The notes: generated by a model not told the origin, from the letters alone. Shown: positions 1-9,692, counted from the first letter of the stretch. The stretch is DNA of 64,000 nucleotides from JAJRPT01 sp965661945 (GCA_965661945.1 CBFIFP010000006.1:91957-155956), one strand, 5' to 3'. Numbers and translations are program-made.

Positions 1-1
1 T

Positions 2-403
2 CCTGATATTTGCAACGCAAGATTAACGTTTGAGAATGGTGCTGTTGCAAATCTAACTGCTAGTAGAATATCAGCTAACCAAATGAGAAAAATGAGGATA
101 TTCCAAAATAATTCTTATATTTCATTGGATTTTGCTAAGCCAGATGTTGAAATCTACAAGATTTATGAAACTGGAAATGAACCTGAAAATTATAAACCAA
201 CTACAATGTTAGGTTCTATCGAATCTGGATTAAAAAATAAAAATATATATTTTGAGAAACCTGATATTCCAGAGATAAATGCGATTTATGAAGAACATAT
301 TTCATTTGTTGACTCTATTCTTAATAAAAAGAATATTATGGTAACTGCTTCTGAAGCTGCTGAGGCACTAAGAATAGCTGAAGAAATCTCCAAATTAATT
401 TGA
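2..403 (+). CDS. Gfo/Idh/MocA-family oxidoreductase, C-terminal part (5' end outside window)
   Basis: The reading frame is open from base 2, well before the first internal ATG at 83, so this is the end of a gene that starts outside the window. The segment with ARLTFENGAVANLTASRIS followed by MRKMRIFQNNSYISLDF is typical of the C-terminal beta-sheet domain of NAD(P)-dependent Gfo/Idh/MocA oxidoreductases, where a sheet strand 'E.F.NG..A.L.ASR' precedes 'F....Y...D'. The nucleotide-binding Rossmann half is not visible, so substrate and cofactor cannot be given. The gene ends against a perfect hairpin shared with convergent guaA. Confidence 0.82.
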   Translation, partial: PDICNARLTFENGAVANLTASRISANQMRKMRIFQNNSYISLDFAKPDVEIYKIYETGNEPENYKPTTMLGSIESGLKNKNIYFEKPDIPEINAIYEEHISFVDSILNKKNIMVTASEAAEALRIAEEISKLI

Positions 404-440
404 AAATAGCGAATAAATTATTTATTCGCTATTTTAATAT
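403..440. terminator. Bidirectional hairpin terminator
   Basis: A perfect 15-bp inverted repeat (403-417 with 421-435, loop TTA) followed by a T-rich stretch lies between the convergent oxidoreductase and guaA. Its arms read AAAATAGCGAATAAA and the complement, giving U- or A-rich flanks in both directions. Confidence 0.75.
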
Positions 441-447
441 TTTTATT

Positions 448-1983
448 TTATTCCCACTCAATTGTTCCAGGTGGCTTTGAGGTAATGTCATAAGTTACTC
501 TGTTTATTCCTCTTATCTCATTTATTATTCTATTTGAGATTTTCTCTAAAAGTGGGAATGGGAAATGGTAAAATTCTGCTGTCATTCCATCCACACTAGT
601 TACTGCCCTTAATGCACATGTGTATTCATAAGTTCTGTTATCACCCATTACACCAACGCTTTTTACAGGTAGCAATACTGCAAATGCTTGCCATATCTGG
701 TCATATAATCCAGCATTTTTAATTTCTTCTATGAAAATTTCATCTGCTTCTTGGAGCAGTGTAATTTTTTCTCTGTCGATTGCTCCTAAAACTCTAATCC
801 CTAAACCTGGTCCTGGGAATGGATGTCTTGCGATAAACCATTCGGGAATACCGAGTTCTCGCCCAACGTTTCTAACTTCATCTTTAAATAATTCGCGGAA
901 TGGCTCAATCAACTTCATATTCATTTTTTCGGGCAGACCACCAACATTATGGTGAGTTTTGATTGTAGCAGAAGGACCTTTAACTGAAACAGATTCAATC
1001 ACATCTGGGTAAAGTGTGCCTTGTGCAAGCCATTTAATGCCATTTAGTTTTTTTGCTTCTTCATCAAATACTTCAATGAAAGTATTGCCGATTATTTTGC
1101 GTTTTTTCTCTGGATCTGAAACTTCAGATAGTTTATCTAAAAATAAATCTTGCGCTTCAACCAAAGTAATCTGTAAATCAAAATGCTCTGCAAATAAGTC
1201 GTAAATCATTTTGCTTTCGTTCTTTCGCATTGTTCCAGAATCAACATGAACGCAGTATAGATTTTTACCTATTGCTTTATGAAGTAAGACTGCAGTTACT
1301 GTGGAATCTACACCACCACTTAATGCACAAATTACTTTATCATCGCCTACTTGCTCTTTAATTCTTTTCAAACTCTCTTCAATAAAAGAACTTGCATTCC
1401 ACTCACCGGTGCAACCGCAAATACCCCTCACAAAGTTTTTCAATATAACTTTGCCTTCAGTTGAGTGATGTACTTCGGGGTGAAACTGAATCCCATAAAT
1501 TTTCTTTACAACATTTTTAATTGCACAAAATGGAGAATTTCCACTATGAGCAATTTTCTCAAATCCATCTGGCATTGAAGTTAATGAATCGCCGTGGCTC
1601 ATCCAAACTTGTTTATTCTCAATACCTTTGAACAAATCAGTATAATCATCAATTTCTAAACTTGCTTTGCCGTATTCTCTTTTTGCAGAACCATCTACTT
1701 TACCATTTCCATTGTAACAGATAAGTTGTAAACCGTAGCAAATTCCTAAAACTGGAATATCCAAGTTCATAATGTCAAAGGAAGTTTTGGGGGATCCATC
1801 TTCATAAACTGATGATGGACCACCAGATAAAATCAGCCCTTTAACATTTTCATCAAGAATATCTTTACCAGTATTAAACGGATAAATTTCTGCATAAACG
1901 CCAAGTTCTCTAACTTTACGAGCAATCAACTGCGTATATTGAGAACCAAAATCAAATATAATTATTTTTTCTCTATTTTTCAT
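448..1983 (-). CDS. guaA: GMP synthase (glutamine-hydrolysing)
   Basis: Converts XMP to GMP with ATP and glutamine in the cytoplasm, the last step of guanine nucleotide synthesis. The 511-residue protein has the usual length and all parts: a class I glutamine amidotransferase with nucleophile Cys82 in GICYGLQLI and the His168/Glu170 pair in FHPEVHH, an ATP-pyrophosphatase domain with the P-loop SGGVDS at 222-227, and the C-terminal dimerisation domain ending in KPPGTIEWE. It is transcribed alone, converging on the preceding oxidoreductase. A good TAnnTTTG box (TAATTTTG, 1988-1995 on the minus strand) lies only 4 nt before the ATG, so the message may be nearly leaderless. Confidence 0.97.
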   Translation of the reverse strand: MKNREKIIIFDFGSQYTQLIARKVRELGVYAEIYPFNTGKDILDENVKGLILSGGPSSVYEDGSPKTSFDIMNLDIPVLGICYGLQLICYNGNGKVDGSAKREYGKASLEIDDYTDLFKGIENKQVWMSHGDSLTSMPDGFEKIAHSGNSPFCAIKNVVKKIYGIQFHPEVHHSTEGKVILKNFVRGICGCTGEWNASSFIEESLKRIKEQVGDDKVICALSGGVDSTVTAVLLHKAIGKNLYCVHVDSGTMRKNESKMIYDLFAEHFDLQITLVEAQDLFLDKLSEVSDPEKKRKIIGNTFIEVFDEEAKKLNGIKWLAQGTLYPDVIESVSVKGPSATIKTHHNVGGLPEKMNMKLIEPFRELFKDEVRNVGRELGIPEWFIARHPFPGPGLGIRVLGAIDREKITLLQEADEIFIEEIKNAGLYDQIWQAFAVLLPVKSVGVMGDNRTYEYTCALRAVTSVDGMTAEFYHFPFPLLEKISNRIINEIRGINRVTYDITSKPPGTIEWE

Positions 1984-1987
1984 ACCG

Positions 1988-1995
1988 CAAAATTA
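1988..1995 (-). promoter_or_regulatory. Putative -7 box of guaA, almost touching the start codon
   Basis: On the minus strand the octamer TAATTTTG followed by C matches the Bacteroidota TAnnTTTG(C) element. Only 4 nt separate it from the guaA ATG, so transcription would begin at or next to the start codon. No clear TTG -33 box is visible. Confidence 0.4.
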
Positions 1996-2563
1996 CGGAA
2001 AATTTATATATTTTTGTTTTAAAATTTGTGTTTTTATTCTAATTTAAAAACTGTATTCTTTATAAAATTATGTAAATTTATAATTTAAAATTATAGTTTT
2101 TATTAAATTGAAATATATAATTTACAGAAAATAATATTTTATATTTTTTTATATTTGTATAATATGCTATTTATCAATGGGATATAAATCATAGCTAATA
2201 TTATATGCTAATATTATGTAAACTAAATTTATTTTTATGTAAAAGAAGTGATGTTTTTATTTTAAAGAAAGTAAATATTTCGAAATTGTGAAGTTAAATG
2301 TTTTTATCGAGTGGGTTGTTTTTATTTTTTTTTTTAAATATTATGGTTTAAAGGATATGAAGATGTTGGTATTGTGGTTTGGTAATTTTATTAAATATAG
2401 ATATGGAATTTTTTTTGACTTGATATATCGCTTTGCTCAATATGACGAGTTTTTGTTTATATTTTCGATTCTGCTTTGCTTTATTAACTAAAAGACACGA
2501 TAAATCGCGTTTCTACAATTGTTTAATGTTATTTCACTAAGGTTTATTATGGTGGGGTGGTTT

Positions 2564-2597
2564 AACATTCCGAAGGGTTTGAAACATTTGTAAGGTT
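2564..2597. repeat. Degenerate 34-bp palindromic element, relative of 35271-35304
   Basis: Read on the minus strand it starts AACCTT, carries CAAACCCTTCGGAA in its second half and ends in GTT. The terminator hairpin at 35271-35304 has the same length, the same 14-base core and the same ends, but here the first half (ACAAATGTTT) no longer pairs with the second. It looks like two different palindromes joined, or one decayed arm. Confidence 0.45.
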
Positions 2598-3011
2598 TTT
2601 CTTGTGTATTGTTCTTTAAAAGAGTAGAGTGTTATTTTCAAATACTAAATTTCAAAAAATTATAATCTTATGAAGTTAATTATGCTAATGAGTGGCTTTT
2701 TTGGTAATCAAAATGGTGATTTTTAAATATGGAAATGCTTTTTTAAAATACTGTAGAACTTTTTATTTTTGGGAGCGTAAATATTTTAGTAAGTTGTTCA
2801 AAAAAATATTTTTCAGAACTTTTATGTGAGAAAACTTGTGGAAATTTTTACTAATTATGTGTAAGTTTACATATTAGAATTACATTCTTTAGATAGCTTA
2901 AATTATATTTTTTTTATGAAAATATGGTTTTTTAATAAAAAAATCTTATATTTGAAATCTTTTGAATTGTAATTTCATTTACAAGTTTTAGATTCTGAGG
3001 AAATATTCAAT

Positions 3012-3686
3012 ATGTTAGTTGCTAACTTACAAGAGAATGTAAAAGAAAAATTGATAGTAAAAGAAAAAGAATATCTACTTGATACAGGTAATATCACTAT
3101 TCCTGTTTTATACTTAGAAATTAGATATTTCATTGAAAAAGCAATACTAATATTGCTTGCACCACTATGGCTACCAGTCTTTATAGCTACTTATATCACT
3201 CTTAAATTTATTTATGGAGGTAAGTGTTTATTTAAACAAGAAAGACCCGGCAAATCTAACACTACTTTTTTTATTTATAAATTTAAGTCTATGCACGATA
3301 TAGACCCAGAAAGCGAAACAACTCAACATGAGGAAGATAGAATTACAAGTTTTGGTCGCTTTATTAGAAAACATAGGATTGATGAATTACCACAATTTCT
3401 GAATGTACTTAAAGGTGAAATGAGCTTAATTGGTCCAAGACCAGACGCTCTAAATTGCCATTTGGAATGGCGTCAATCAATACCCCAATATGACCTTAAA
3501 TATCTTATTAAACCGGGAATAACTGGTTACGGACAAGCTTACTATAAACATGTTTCTGATATAGAAGAAGTATTTGAAAAATTCAAATATGATGTTTATT
3601 ATCTTAATAATATTTCATTTCTTACTGACGTAAAAATAGTCTTCAAAACAATTGAAGTGATGCTTACTGGTTACGGCGCAAGATAA
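3012..3686 (+). CDS. Bacterial sugar transferase (WcaJ/PglC-type phosphoglycosyl transferase)
   Basis: Predicted to transfer a sugar-1-phosphate from a UDP-sugar to undecaprenyl phosphate, starting synthesis of an exopolysaccharide or glycan. At 224 residues it is the short form: one hydrophobic segment (about 38-65, a re-entrant membrane helix), then the catalytic core with LFKQERPGKSNTTFFIYKFKS, the active-site region RHRIDELPQ-like RKHRIDELPQFLNVLKGEMS, LIGPRPDA and the KPGITGYGQ motif. The long form's extra N-terminal membrane region is missing, as is normal in PglC-like enzymes. No other glycan genes are adjacent; a lipoprotein gene follows 10 bp later. Confidence 0.9.
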   Translation: MLVANLQENVKEKLIVKEKEYLLDTGNITIPVLYLEIRYFIEKAILILLAPLWLPVFIATYITLKFIYGGKCLFKQERPGKSNTTFFIYKFKSMHDIDPESETTQHEEDRITSFGRFIRKHRIDELPQFLNVLKGEMSLIGPRPDALNCHLEWRQSIPQYDLKYLIKPGITGYGQAYYKHVSDIEEVFEKFKYDVYYLNNISFLTDVKIVFKTIEVMLTGYGAR

Positions 3687-3696
3687 AGGAAAATAA

Positions 3697-4206
3697 ATGA
3701 AAAAGTATTTAGTTGTTTTGTTTGCTCTACTATTTTTTTCGTGTAGCGAAATATTATTCGACAATCCACAACCTGAAGACTCAAATAGATTAAAAACAGT
3801 TCCAGATGATTTATGGGGATTTTATAAGAATGGTAGTGATACTTTGTTAATTTCTGAATATAATTTTCAATTTCGCTCTTCTCTTGGCATTGTTAATAAA
3901 ATTGACTTTGATTTAAGAAATGAAGATTTCTTGCTTTTAAGTAGAAATAATTATTACTATCTCAATATTCGTAAAAATGAAGAAGAGTATTCCGGATGGA
4001 TTGTAACAAGATTTAGCAAAGATGGCAAGAAACTATCTTTTAAATTTGTTGAAGAAATTGACAAAGACATTATTTTCAATCAGCCAATTAATGAAATTAA
4101 AGATGAAAATGATAAGACTATCGCCATTATTCTAACTAAGAATGCTTTTGAGCAATATGATAAATTATTGGATTCCTTAGAAGCTAAAACCTTTCACAAA
4201 CGATAA
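3697..4206 (+). CDS. Hypothetical lipoprotein
   Basis: A 169-residue protein starting with a lipoprotein signal peptide (MKKYLVVLFALLFFSC, predicted lipidated Cys16). The mature part is charged and beta-rich with no family I recognise. It begins 10 bp after the sugar transferase with an AAAGGAAAAT ribosome site, so the two are probably co-transcribed. It may be an envelope accessory of that locus, but this rests only on position. Confidence 0.7.
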   Translation: MKKYLVVLFALLFFSCSEILFDNPQPEDSNRLKTVPDDLWGFYKNGSDTLLISEYNFQFRSSLGIVNKIDFDLRNEDFLLLSRNNYYYLNIRKNEEEYSGWIVTRFSKDGKKLSFKFVEEIDKDIIFNQPINEIKDENDKTIAIILTKNAFEQYDKLLDSLEAKTFHKR

Positions 4207-4265
4207 CTAATAAAGTGATTTTAAAGTAATATTTTTAATAAAGTCACAAAAATTATAATAACTAA

Positions 4266-5516
4266 ATGCAAGAAATAATAAATTTACTGATAGAAATCTA
4301 TAATATTTTTATTGAAATGTCTCCCTACATTTTACTGGGTTTATTTTTTGTTGGATTAATGAATTTATATGTAAACAAAGACTTAATCAAAAAACATATC
4401 GGTAAAAATAATATATCTTCAATTATCAAAGCGGCTGTTTTTGGTGTTCCGCTTCCTCTTTGCTCTTGCGGAGTTATCCCAACAGCAGTTTATATGTCGC
4501 AAAGTAATGCCTCGAAACCAGCAGTTGTATCATTTTTAACTGCAACACCTCAAACTGGAATTGATTCTATACTTGCAACTTATGGAATGATGGGACCTTT
4601 GTTTGCAATTTACAGACCAATAGCTGCTTTATTTATGGGAGTAATTGGAGGATTAATAACTAAGAAATTTACTCCTGAACCCAAAAAAAACTTTTTTTCT
4701 TTAGATGTTTTAAATGATAAAATTGAAATTGAAAGTAAATCTTTTAAAGATAAATTTATAAGGTATCCTTATATAGAATTTTTAGATGATATTGCACCTC
4801 AATTTATAGTTGGAATTATAATCGCTGGGATTATTTCTTATTTAATTCCAGATGATTTTTTTGCTGGTAGTGGGTTGAATACAGGAATTATTTCGATGCT
4901 TCTAATGATTGTAATTGGGGTTCCAATGTACATTTGCGCTACTGCTTCTATTCCTATCGCTGTTGCGCTTATGCTTAAAGGTTTCTCCCCAGGAGCTGCT
5001 TTTGTATTTTTAGCTGTTGGTCCTGCAACTAATGCTGCAAGTTTTACGGTGTTGAGCAAATCACTTGGAAAAAAAATAGTTAGTATTTACATTATTTCAA
5101 TTATCTTAACTTCATTATTATTTGGATATTTAATAGATTTTATTCATACTTTTTATAATATAGACTTTAAACAATATATATCTGTTTCGAATCACCATCA
5201 TCATACTGAATTTGATATAATTTCATTAACATCTGGTGTAATTTTATTTATTTTACTAATTTTCTCTATTTATAGAATATATCTTAAAAAATATTTTGTG
5301 AAGAATACTCTACCAAAAGATTATAACGAATTAACAATTAATGGTATGACTTGCTCTCATTGCTCAGATACAGTTACTAAAACTTTATCTAAGGTAAGTG
5401 GTTTAAGTGATATTAAAGTTGACCATATTAATGGTAAAGCAACATTTAAAGGGGAGTTTTCACCCAAAGAAGTTAATCAAAAAATCTCTGATGCAGGTTA
5501 TGAGGTTGTTAATTAA
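4266..5516 (+). CDS. SO_0444-type Cu/Zn efflux permease with C-terminal heavy-metal-associated domain
   Basis: An inner-membrane permease of the DUF318/ArsP-like family (PF03773). The first ~340 residues hold about eight membrane helices with GVPLPLCSCGVIPTAVYM and FLTATPQTGIDSILATYG; the cysteine pair in PLCSCG is the family hallmark. A loop at about residue 310 carries four consecutive His (NHHHHTE). The last ~63 residues form an HMA metallochaperone domain with GMTCSHC at about 360-366 and the usual beta-alpha-beta layout. This fusion is known for SO_0444-family exporters, so copper or zinc export is the likely role. No metal regulator is adjacent. Confidence 0.88.
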   Translation: MQEIINLLIEIYNIFIEMSPYILLGLFFVGLMNLYVNKDLIKKHIGKNNISSIIKAAVFGVPLPLCSCGVIPTAVYMSQSNASKPAVVSFLTATPQTGIDSILATYGMMGPLFAIYRPIAALFMGVIGGLITKKFTPEPKKNFFSLDVLNDKIEIESKSFKDKFIRYPYIEFLDDIAPQFIVGIIIAGIISYLIPDDFFAGSGLNTGIISMLLMIVIGVPMYICATASIPIAVALMLKGFSPGAAFVFLAVGPATNAASFTVLSKSLGKKIVSIYIISIILTSLLFGYLIDFIHTFYNIDFKQYISVSNHHHHTEFDIISLTSGVILFILLIFSIYRIYLKKYFVKNTLPKDYNELTINGMTCSHCSDTVTKTLSKVSGLSDIKVDHINGKATFKGEFSPKEVNQKISDAGYEVVN

Positions 5517-5611
5517 ATTATATTAATTAGATAGATATTATTAAAAATTTATTAAAAAAATAATAATATTTTATAATTTCGTCGATGTTAGAAAAAATAA
5601 AAGGACAAATA

Positions 5612-6250
5612 ATGAAATATTTTTACATTGTTTTATTCTTAAGTTTCAGCAGTTTATTATCAAATGATAAAATAATTCTGCAACTTAATAACGGTTCAAC
5701 TCAAGAAATTATCTTATCTGAGATAGAAAAATTTTCATTTCAAACGGAATATATTCCAGTTGAAATATTTGAAATTACTACCAATGATGTAATTTTATAC
5801 GAAGGTGACAGCCAATTTATTACAACTAATATTTCACCTGAAAATGCAACTAATAAAAAAATAACTTGGTTATCGATTGATGAAAGTATAGCAAAAGTTG
5901 ATGATGAAGGCACAATAATTGGTATAAGTGAAGGTACTACAACAATTATTGGCTCATCGGAGATGAGAAATATAGTAGATTCATTAGATGTTGAAGTTAA
6001 AAAGTTATCAAGTGTTAGATTAAATAACCCAAAATTTAATATTTTTCCTAATCCAGCTAGTTCAAAAATAACAATCGAAACCGAAAATAATCTACCTTTT
6101 GAAGTTATTATTTCAGATATAGAAGGTAACATTGTTTATTCTGAATATGACAAAAAAGAAATCAATATTTCGCACTTATCTAACTCTACTTACATAGTTT
6201 ACATTAACCAAAATAACAGATATTATTCATATAAATTAATCAAAAACTAA
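5612..6250 (+). CDS. Secreted protein with bacterial Ig-like (BIG2) domain and T9SS type A sorting tail
   Basis: I take the ATG at 5612 rather than the upstream one at 5585: it follows AAAAGGACAA and opens directly into a signal peptide (MKYFYIVLFLSFSSLLS). Residues about 50-120 form a BIG2 Ig-like domain (EGDSQFITTNISPENATNKKITW, GTIIGISEGTTTI in short form). The last ~75 residues are a T9SS type A tail: NPKFNIFPNPASSKITIE, then a strand-rich segment ending LIKN. The product is expected at the cell surface or outside. It precedes the sugar dehydrogenase by 11 bp, and both start with similar 'N.S..E' strand segments. Confidence 0.85.
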   Translation: MKYFYIVLFLSFSSLLSNDKIILQLNNGSTQEIILSEIEKFSFQTEYIPVEIFEITTNDVILYEGDSQFITTNISPENATNKKITWLSIDESIAKVDDEGTIIGISEGTTTIIGSSEMRNIVDSLDVEVKKLSSVRLNNPKFNIFPNPASSKITIETENNLPFEVIISDIEGNIVYSEYDKKEINISHLSNSTYIVYINQNNRYYSYKLIKN

Positions 6251-6261
6251 AAGGGATAATC

Positions 6262-7614
6262 ATGAAAACAATCATATTTTTAATAATTGTATTTAGTTTA
6301 TCTTTAAGTTCATATAATTTTAAATTGAACATCCATGAATCTAATGGAAATGTTCGGACTTATGATATTGAAGATATAAACTCAATTAAATTCGAAATAA
6401 ATACGTTAAGCGATATTAGAATTTCTTTAATCTCTGGCGAAATTGTGTCGTACCAAATTGACAACGAAAGCCAGATATCATTTTCAGAATCTGAAATCAT
6501 AATTAATACGAATAATAATACTAACTCCTACTTACTTTTTGATATTGAAGATATTACATTTTTACATGAGAAACAAACAAAGCTCCCATTTGGAGAATTA
6601 GAGGTTGATGAGGTGCTTGTTAATGGCTTGAACAATCCGTGGGGTTTGACTTTTTTAAACAAAGATGAAATATTATTTACAGAACATAGTGGCTCGCTTT
6701 TTAAATTTAATATTCCAACAAAAGAAACTACCCAAATATACGGTTTACCTCAGATTGCAAGAGTAGGACAAGGCGGCTTACTTGATGTTAGGTTGCATCC
6801 TAATTTTAATGAAAATAAATGGTTATATTTAGTTTATGCAGTTGCATCAGGAAATGCTTCTACAACTGCTGTTGGTAGAGGAAAACTTGAAGGAAATCAA
6901 CTTGTAGATTTTGAAGAAATATTTAGAGGAAGCCCTTTAATAAACTCAGGATCCCACTTTGGAAGTAGATTAATTTTTGATAAGGATAATTATTTATATT
7001 TTTCGATTGGAGATAGAGGAAATTCAAATTCTGCTCAAGATAGTACTAACCACAACGGTTGTGTTATTAGAATACACGACGATGGAAGAATCCCAGAAGA
7101 CAATCCATTTTATAATGCACCAAATGCTCAAAAAGAAATATACTCAATGGGAAATAGAAACATTCAAGGTATGTTCTATCTAATTGAAAAAGATGAACTA
7201 TGGGCAGGCGAACACGGACCAAGAGGTGGAGACGAACTAAATATAATCAAAAAAGGTGCTAACTACGGTTGGCCCCTCGTAACTTACGGTGTTAATTATA
7301 ACGGCTCACCAATAACTGATAAAACTTCTTTACCCGGCTATGAAGACCCAATTACATATTGGGTGCCTTCGATAGCGCCTTGTGGAATGGACTTGATATC
7401 TTATGATGCTGAGAAAGATGAATTAGATATAGTAATCGGAGCATTAGCAGGTCAGCACGTTCAGAGATTACTAATCAGAGAAAATAAAGTTGTAGAGTCG
7501 GTTAGAAGTCTCCAAGGTCTAGGAAGATTTAGAGATATACAAATCTCACCAGATGGTATATTGTACGCCGTTACTCAATCACCAGGAATGCTCATTAAAT
7601 TAAAAGTAAAATAA
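6262..7614 (+). CDS. PQQ-dependent soluble sugar dehydrogenase family protein (GSDH)
   Basis: A 450-residue secreted six-bladed beta-propeller of the glucose/sorbosone dehydrogenase family (PF07995). After a signal peptide and a ~95-residue N-terminal beta segment, family motifs follow in order: LNNPWGLTFL, GQGGLLDVRLHPNF, GSHFGSRLIFD, IGDRG, YSMGNRNIQGM and GEHGPRGGDELN with NYGWPLVTYG. The His of LHPNF and the GEHGPRGGDE loop match positions used for PQQ and substrate binding in aldose dehydrogenases. It forms a probable operon with the BIG2/T9SS gene 11 bp upstream. No T9SS tail is visible; it ends in LIKLKVK. Confidence 0.88.
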   Translation: MKTIIFLIIVFSLSLSSYNFKLNIHESNGNVRTYDIEDINSIKFEINTLSDIRISLISGEIVSYQIDNESQISFSESEIIINTNNNTNSYLLFDIEDITFLHEKQTKLPFGELEVDEVLVNGLNNPWGLTFLNKDEILFTEHSGSLFKFNIPTKETTQIYGLPQIARVGQGGLLDVRLHPNFNENKWLYLVYAVASGNASTTAVGRGKLEGNQLVDFEEIFRGSPLINSGSHFGSRLIFDKDNYLYFSIGDRGNSNSAQDSTNHNGCVIRIHDDGRIPEDNPFYNAPNAQKEIYSMGNRNIQGMFYLIEKDELWAGEHGPRGGDELNIIKKGANYGWPLVTYGVNYNGSPITDKTSLPGYEDPITYWVPSIAPCGMDLISYDAEKDELDIVIGALAGQHVQRLLIRENKVVESVRSLQGLGRFRDIQISPDGILYAVTQSPGMLIKLKVK

Positions 7615-7715
7615 TAATAATCAGTCGATTAAAGTTTTATTAAAAATTTATATTGAGGACTTGAAATTAAGATTTTGATATTGGTAGAATAACAGGATTA
7701 ATTTTAATATTATTT

Positions 7716-9692
7716 TTAAGAGAATGTCCAGTTAAATGAAACTCTAAAGTTTGATGGTAATCCGTTGTAATACGGCACATAGTAAAAATCATTATTTAAG
7801 AAGTTTGATAGTGTTAGTTTTAAGTATGCTTTGCCGAGTTGAAGGCGAGCATATAGTTCATTTCTCGCGAAAGCTAATGGCATTGTTTGATTGCTTTGAA
7901 GATATATGTTTAAGTCTGGCAATAGAAAGGGCATGTTGTTTTCGGTTAGCAATGAAATTCTAAATCCTAAGTCCGCTCTACTCCTACCTTTTGGAATTGT
8001 AATATAAGTATCTATAAATGTATGTAATAATGGATTTAATTGTTGAGAGTTTTTTAATGGATAACTTATATTGTTTTTTAATGTTATAAAAATCTCATCG
8101 TTTGTTGAGATAATTTCTTTAAATAGTCTTGTTTTTATATTGATGTTAGTTCCAAGGTATTGATTTGTATTTGGGTTGTTGCTATGTTCTAATTTGCCAT
8201 TTATTATTTTATGTGTTAGCATATTTGAGATTGTTCTGAAATATAAGTCGATTTCAAATGAGTTAATTAATGATTTGTTTATATATCTTAGATATATGAG
8301 TTCATTTATTTCTTTATTTAAGTTTGGAAAGACTAATGTAGGTGCTATTTCTGAATGGCTGTAGTCTAATATTAAGAATTGATATGCTTTTATGTGGTAT
8401 TTAAAATTTAGTCCATAGTTTAATAAATTATTATCATAGAGTTTTGATTGTCTTACCCCGCTTGATATTTCTAAATTATTTAATCTGTAAGCTCCAAATC
8501 CAGTTATTGAGTAATTCAAATAATTATTTTCAAATCCATTATTAGTTAAATTGCCTGTAAATAAGTTATCATTTATAGTGTTGTTGTGTAAGTCTAATTT
8601 ACCTTTTAAATATAAGTTATTTAGTTGAGTTTCATAGGATAGGTTCCCACCAAGTTTTCTTAGGGTATATCTTGTTCTGTCTGGGAAAAAAGTACTTGAG
8701 AATAGGGTTCTATTTGTGAAATCATACATTATGTCGTTGATTATGTATGCTTGTGCTGAAATTGCTGATGTTGTGTCTTGTGATAGTTTTGTGTAGTTAA
8801 TAATTATATTGTTGTTTACATCTCTTAATCCATTATTATCAAATCTACTTAATGCAGTTATAGGGTCTGAGTTTAGAGTTCCATTATCGTTAAGGGAAAG
8901 CTCGCTTATACCTCCGTAGATGTTTTGTAAATGATTATTATGTTGCCATGTGATTGATATATTTTGCAGCGAGTCGAAGTTCCATCTTAAGCCGGTTCTG
9001 ATGCTACGGTTTCTAACTTCATCATTTGTGTAAACGCCTTGACCATTTAAACTTCTTATACCTAGATTAAAGGATAAGTTTGGCGATATGTTTTGGGCAA
9101 AAACTCCATCAACTGCCAGATAGTCTTCACCTGCGTCGGCAGCCCAAAATCTAAAAAATGGTTTACTTGTGTTATAATTTATTTCAGGTAAGTTTATTAG
9201 GGTTGAGTTTGCGTTATCGGAGAAAATTGAAGCTACTGAACCAGTAAAAATTTCAATATTTTCTGTGTATTCAGGGGAATACATAGATGAATTATTATTT
9301 AGAGTTAAGGGATTAGATACGTTAACTCCATTTAATTGAATTTGATTATTAAGTCCTGAAGCGAAACTAACTGCATTATTTAATCCAAGAGAGCCGTGAT
9401 GAAGAGGATAGAAGTTACCTTCTTGAATGACTATATCCGCTAAATCGAGATAGTCGTTTTCTTGAATATTGTGTTTTGGGATGTATTGATGAGCGTTGTT
9501 TCTTAATATAAATATTGAGCCATGTTTTTTTAAAGGAGTATTAAATATAATATCTTTTGAAATTGAATCAGATATGTTTTCTGTTAAATTATTTATTTCC
9601 AAAGAATCAATATTCTGTGAAAATAAAAAATTGCCCTTTAGTATAAAGTAAAGGGCAATTAATAATATGAAAGAGAGTTTATTCATTTTCAA
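7716..9692 (-). CDS. TonB-dependent receptor-like outer membrane protein
   Basis: A 658-residue outer membrane beta-barrel candidate with an N-terminal signal peptide (about 1-25). Residues about 80-170 resemble a TonB receptor plug: a QLNGVNVSNPLT turn, then YTENIEIFTGSVASIFSDNANSTLIN. The remainder consists of alternating hydrophobic strands and ends in the aromatic FNWTFS expected of a BAM substrate. No CarboxypepD_reg domain precedes the plug, and the protein is shorter than most receptors. It lies 30 bp downstream of gyrA on the same strand, so it is probably co-transcribed. Ligand unknown. Confidence 0.65.
   Translation of the reverse strand: MKMNKLSFILLIALYFILKGNFLFSQNIDSLEINNLTENISDSISKDIIFNTPLKKHGSIFILRNNAHQYIPKHNIQENDYLDLADIVIQEGNFYPLHHGSLGLNNAVSFASGLNNQIQLNGVNVSNPLTLNNNSSMYSPEYTENIEIFTGSVASIFSDNANSTLINLPEINYNTSKPFFRFWAADAGEDYLAVDGVFAQNISPNLSFNLGIRSLNGQGVYTNDEVRNRSIRTGLRWNFDSLQNISITWQHNNHLQNIYGGISELSLNDNGTLNSDPITALSRFDNNGLRDVNNNIIINYTKLSQDTTSAISAQAYIINDIMYDFTNRTLFSSTFFPDRTRYTLRKLGGNLSYETQLNNLYLKGKLDLHNNTINDNLFTGNLTNNGFENNYLNYSITGFGAYRLNNLEISSGVRQSKLYDNNLLNYGLNFKYHIKAYQFLILDYSHSEIAPTLVFPNLNKEINELIYLRYINKSLINSFEIDLYFRTISNMLTHKIINGKLEHSNNPNTNQYLGTNINIKTRLFKEIISTNDEIFITLKNNISYPLKNSQQLNPLLHTFIDTYITIPKGRSRADLGFRISLLTENNMPFLLPDLNIYLQSNQTMPLAFARNELYARLQLGKAYLKLTLSNFLNNDFYYVPYYNGLPSNFRVSFNWTFS

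Larger units (their letters stand above)
1984..3011. other. About 1 kb AT-rich intergenic region without a convincing gene
   Basis: Between guaA and the sugar transferase no frame shows protein-like composition. The only longer open frame (2288-2491) is rich in Phe/Ile/Lys/Tyr as expected from AT-rich noise. The region holds a degenerate palindrome at 2564-2597 related to the terminator at 35271-35304, and a TATATTTG octamer near 2948-2955 that could be the -7 box of the next gene. Confidence 0.6.

Noticed and set aside
731..1204. Open frames opposite guaA
   Set aside because: Antisense shadows of a well-supported gene; Ser/Phe-rich without ribosome sites. The same applies to opposite-strand frames within gyrA, glnN, the portal gene and the T9SS genes.
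2288..2491. 67-codon open frame in the guaA/sugar-transferase gap
   Set aside because: Composition is what AT-rich non-coding DNA yields (Phe, Ile, Leu, Lys, Tyr), there is no ribosome site and no family resemblance.
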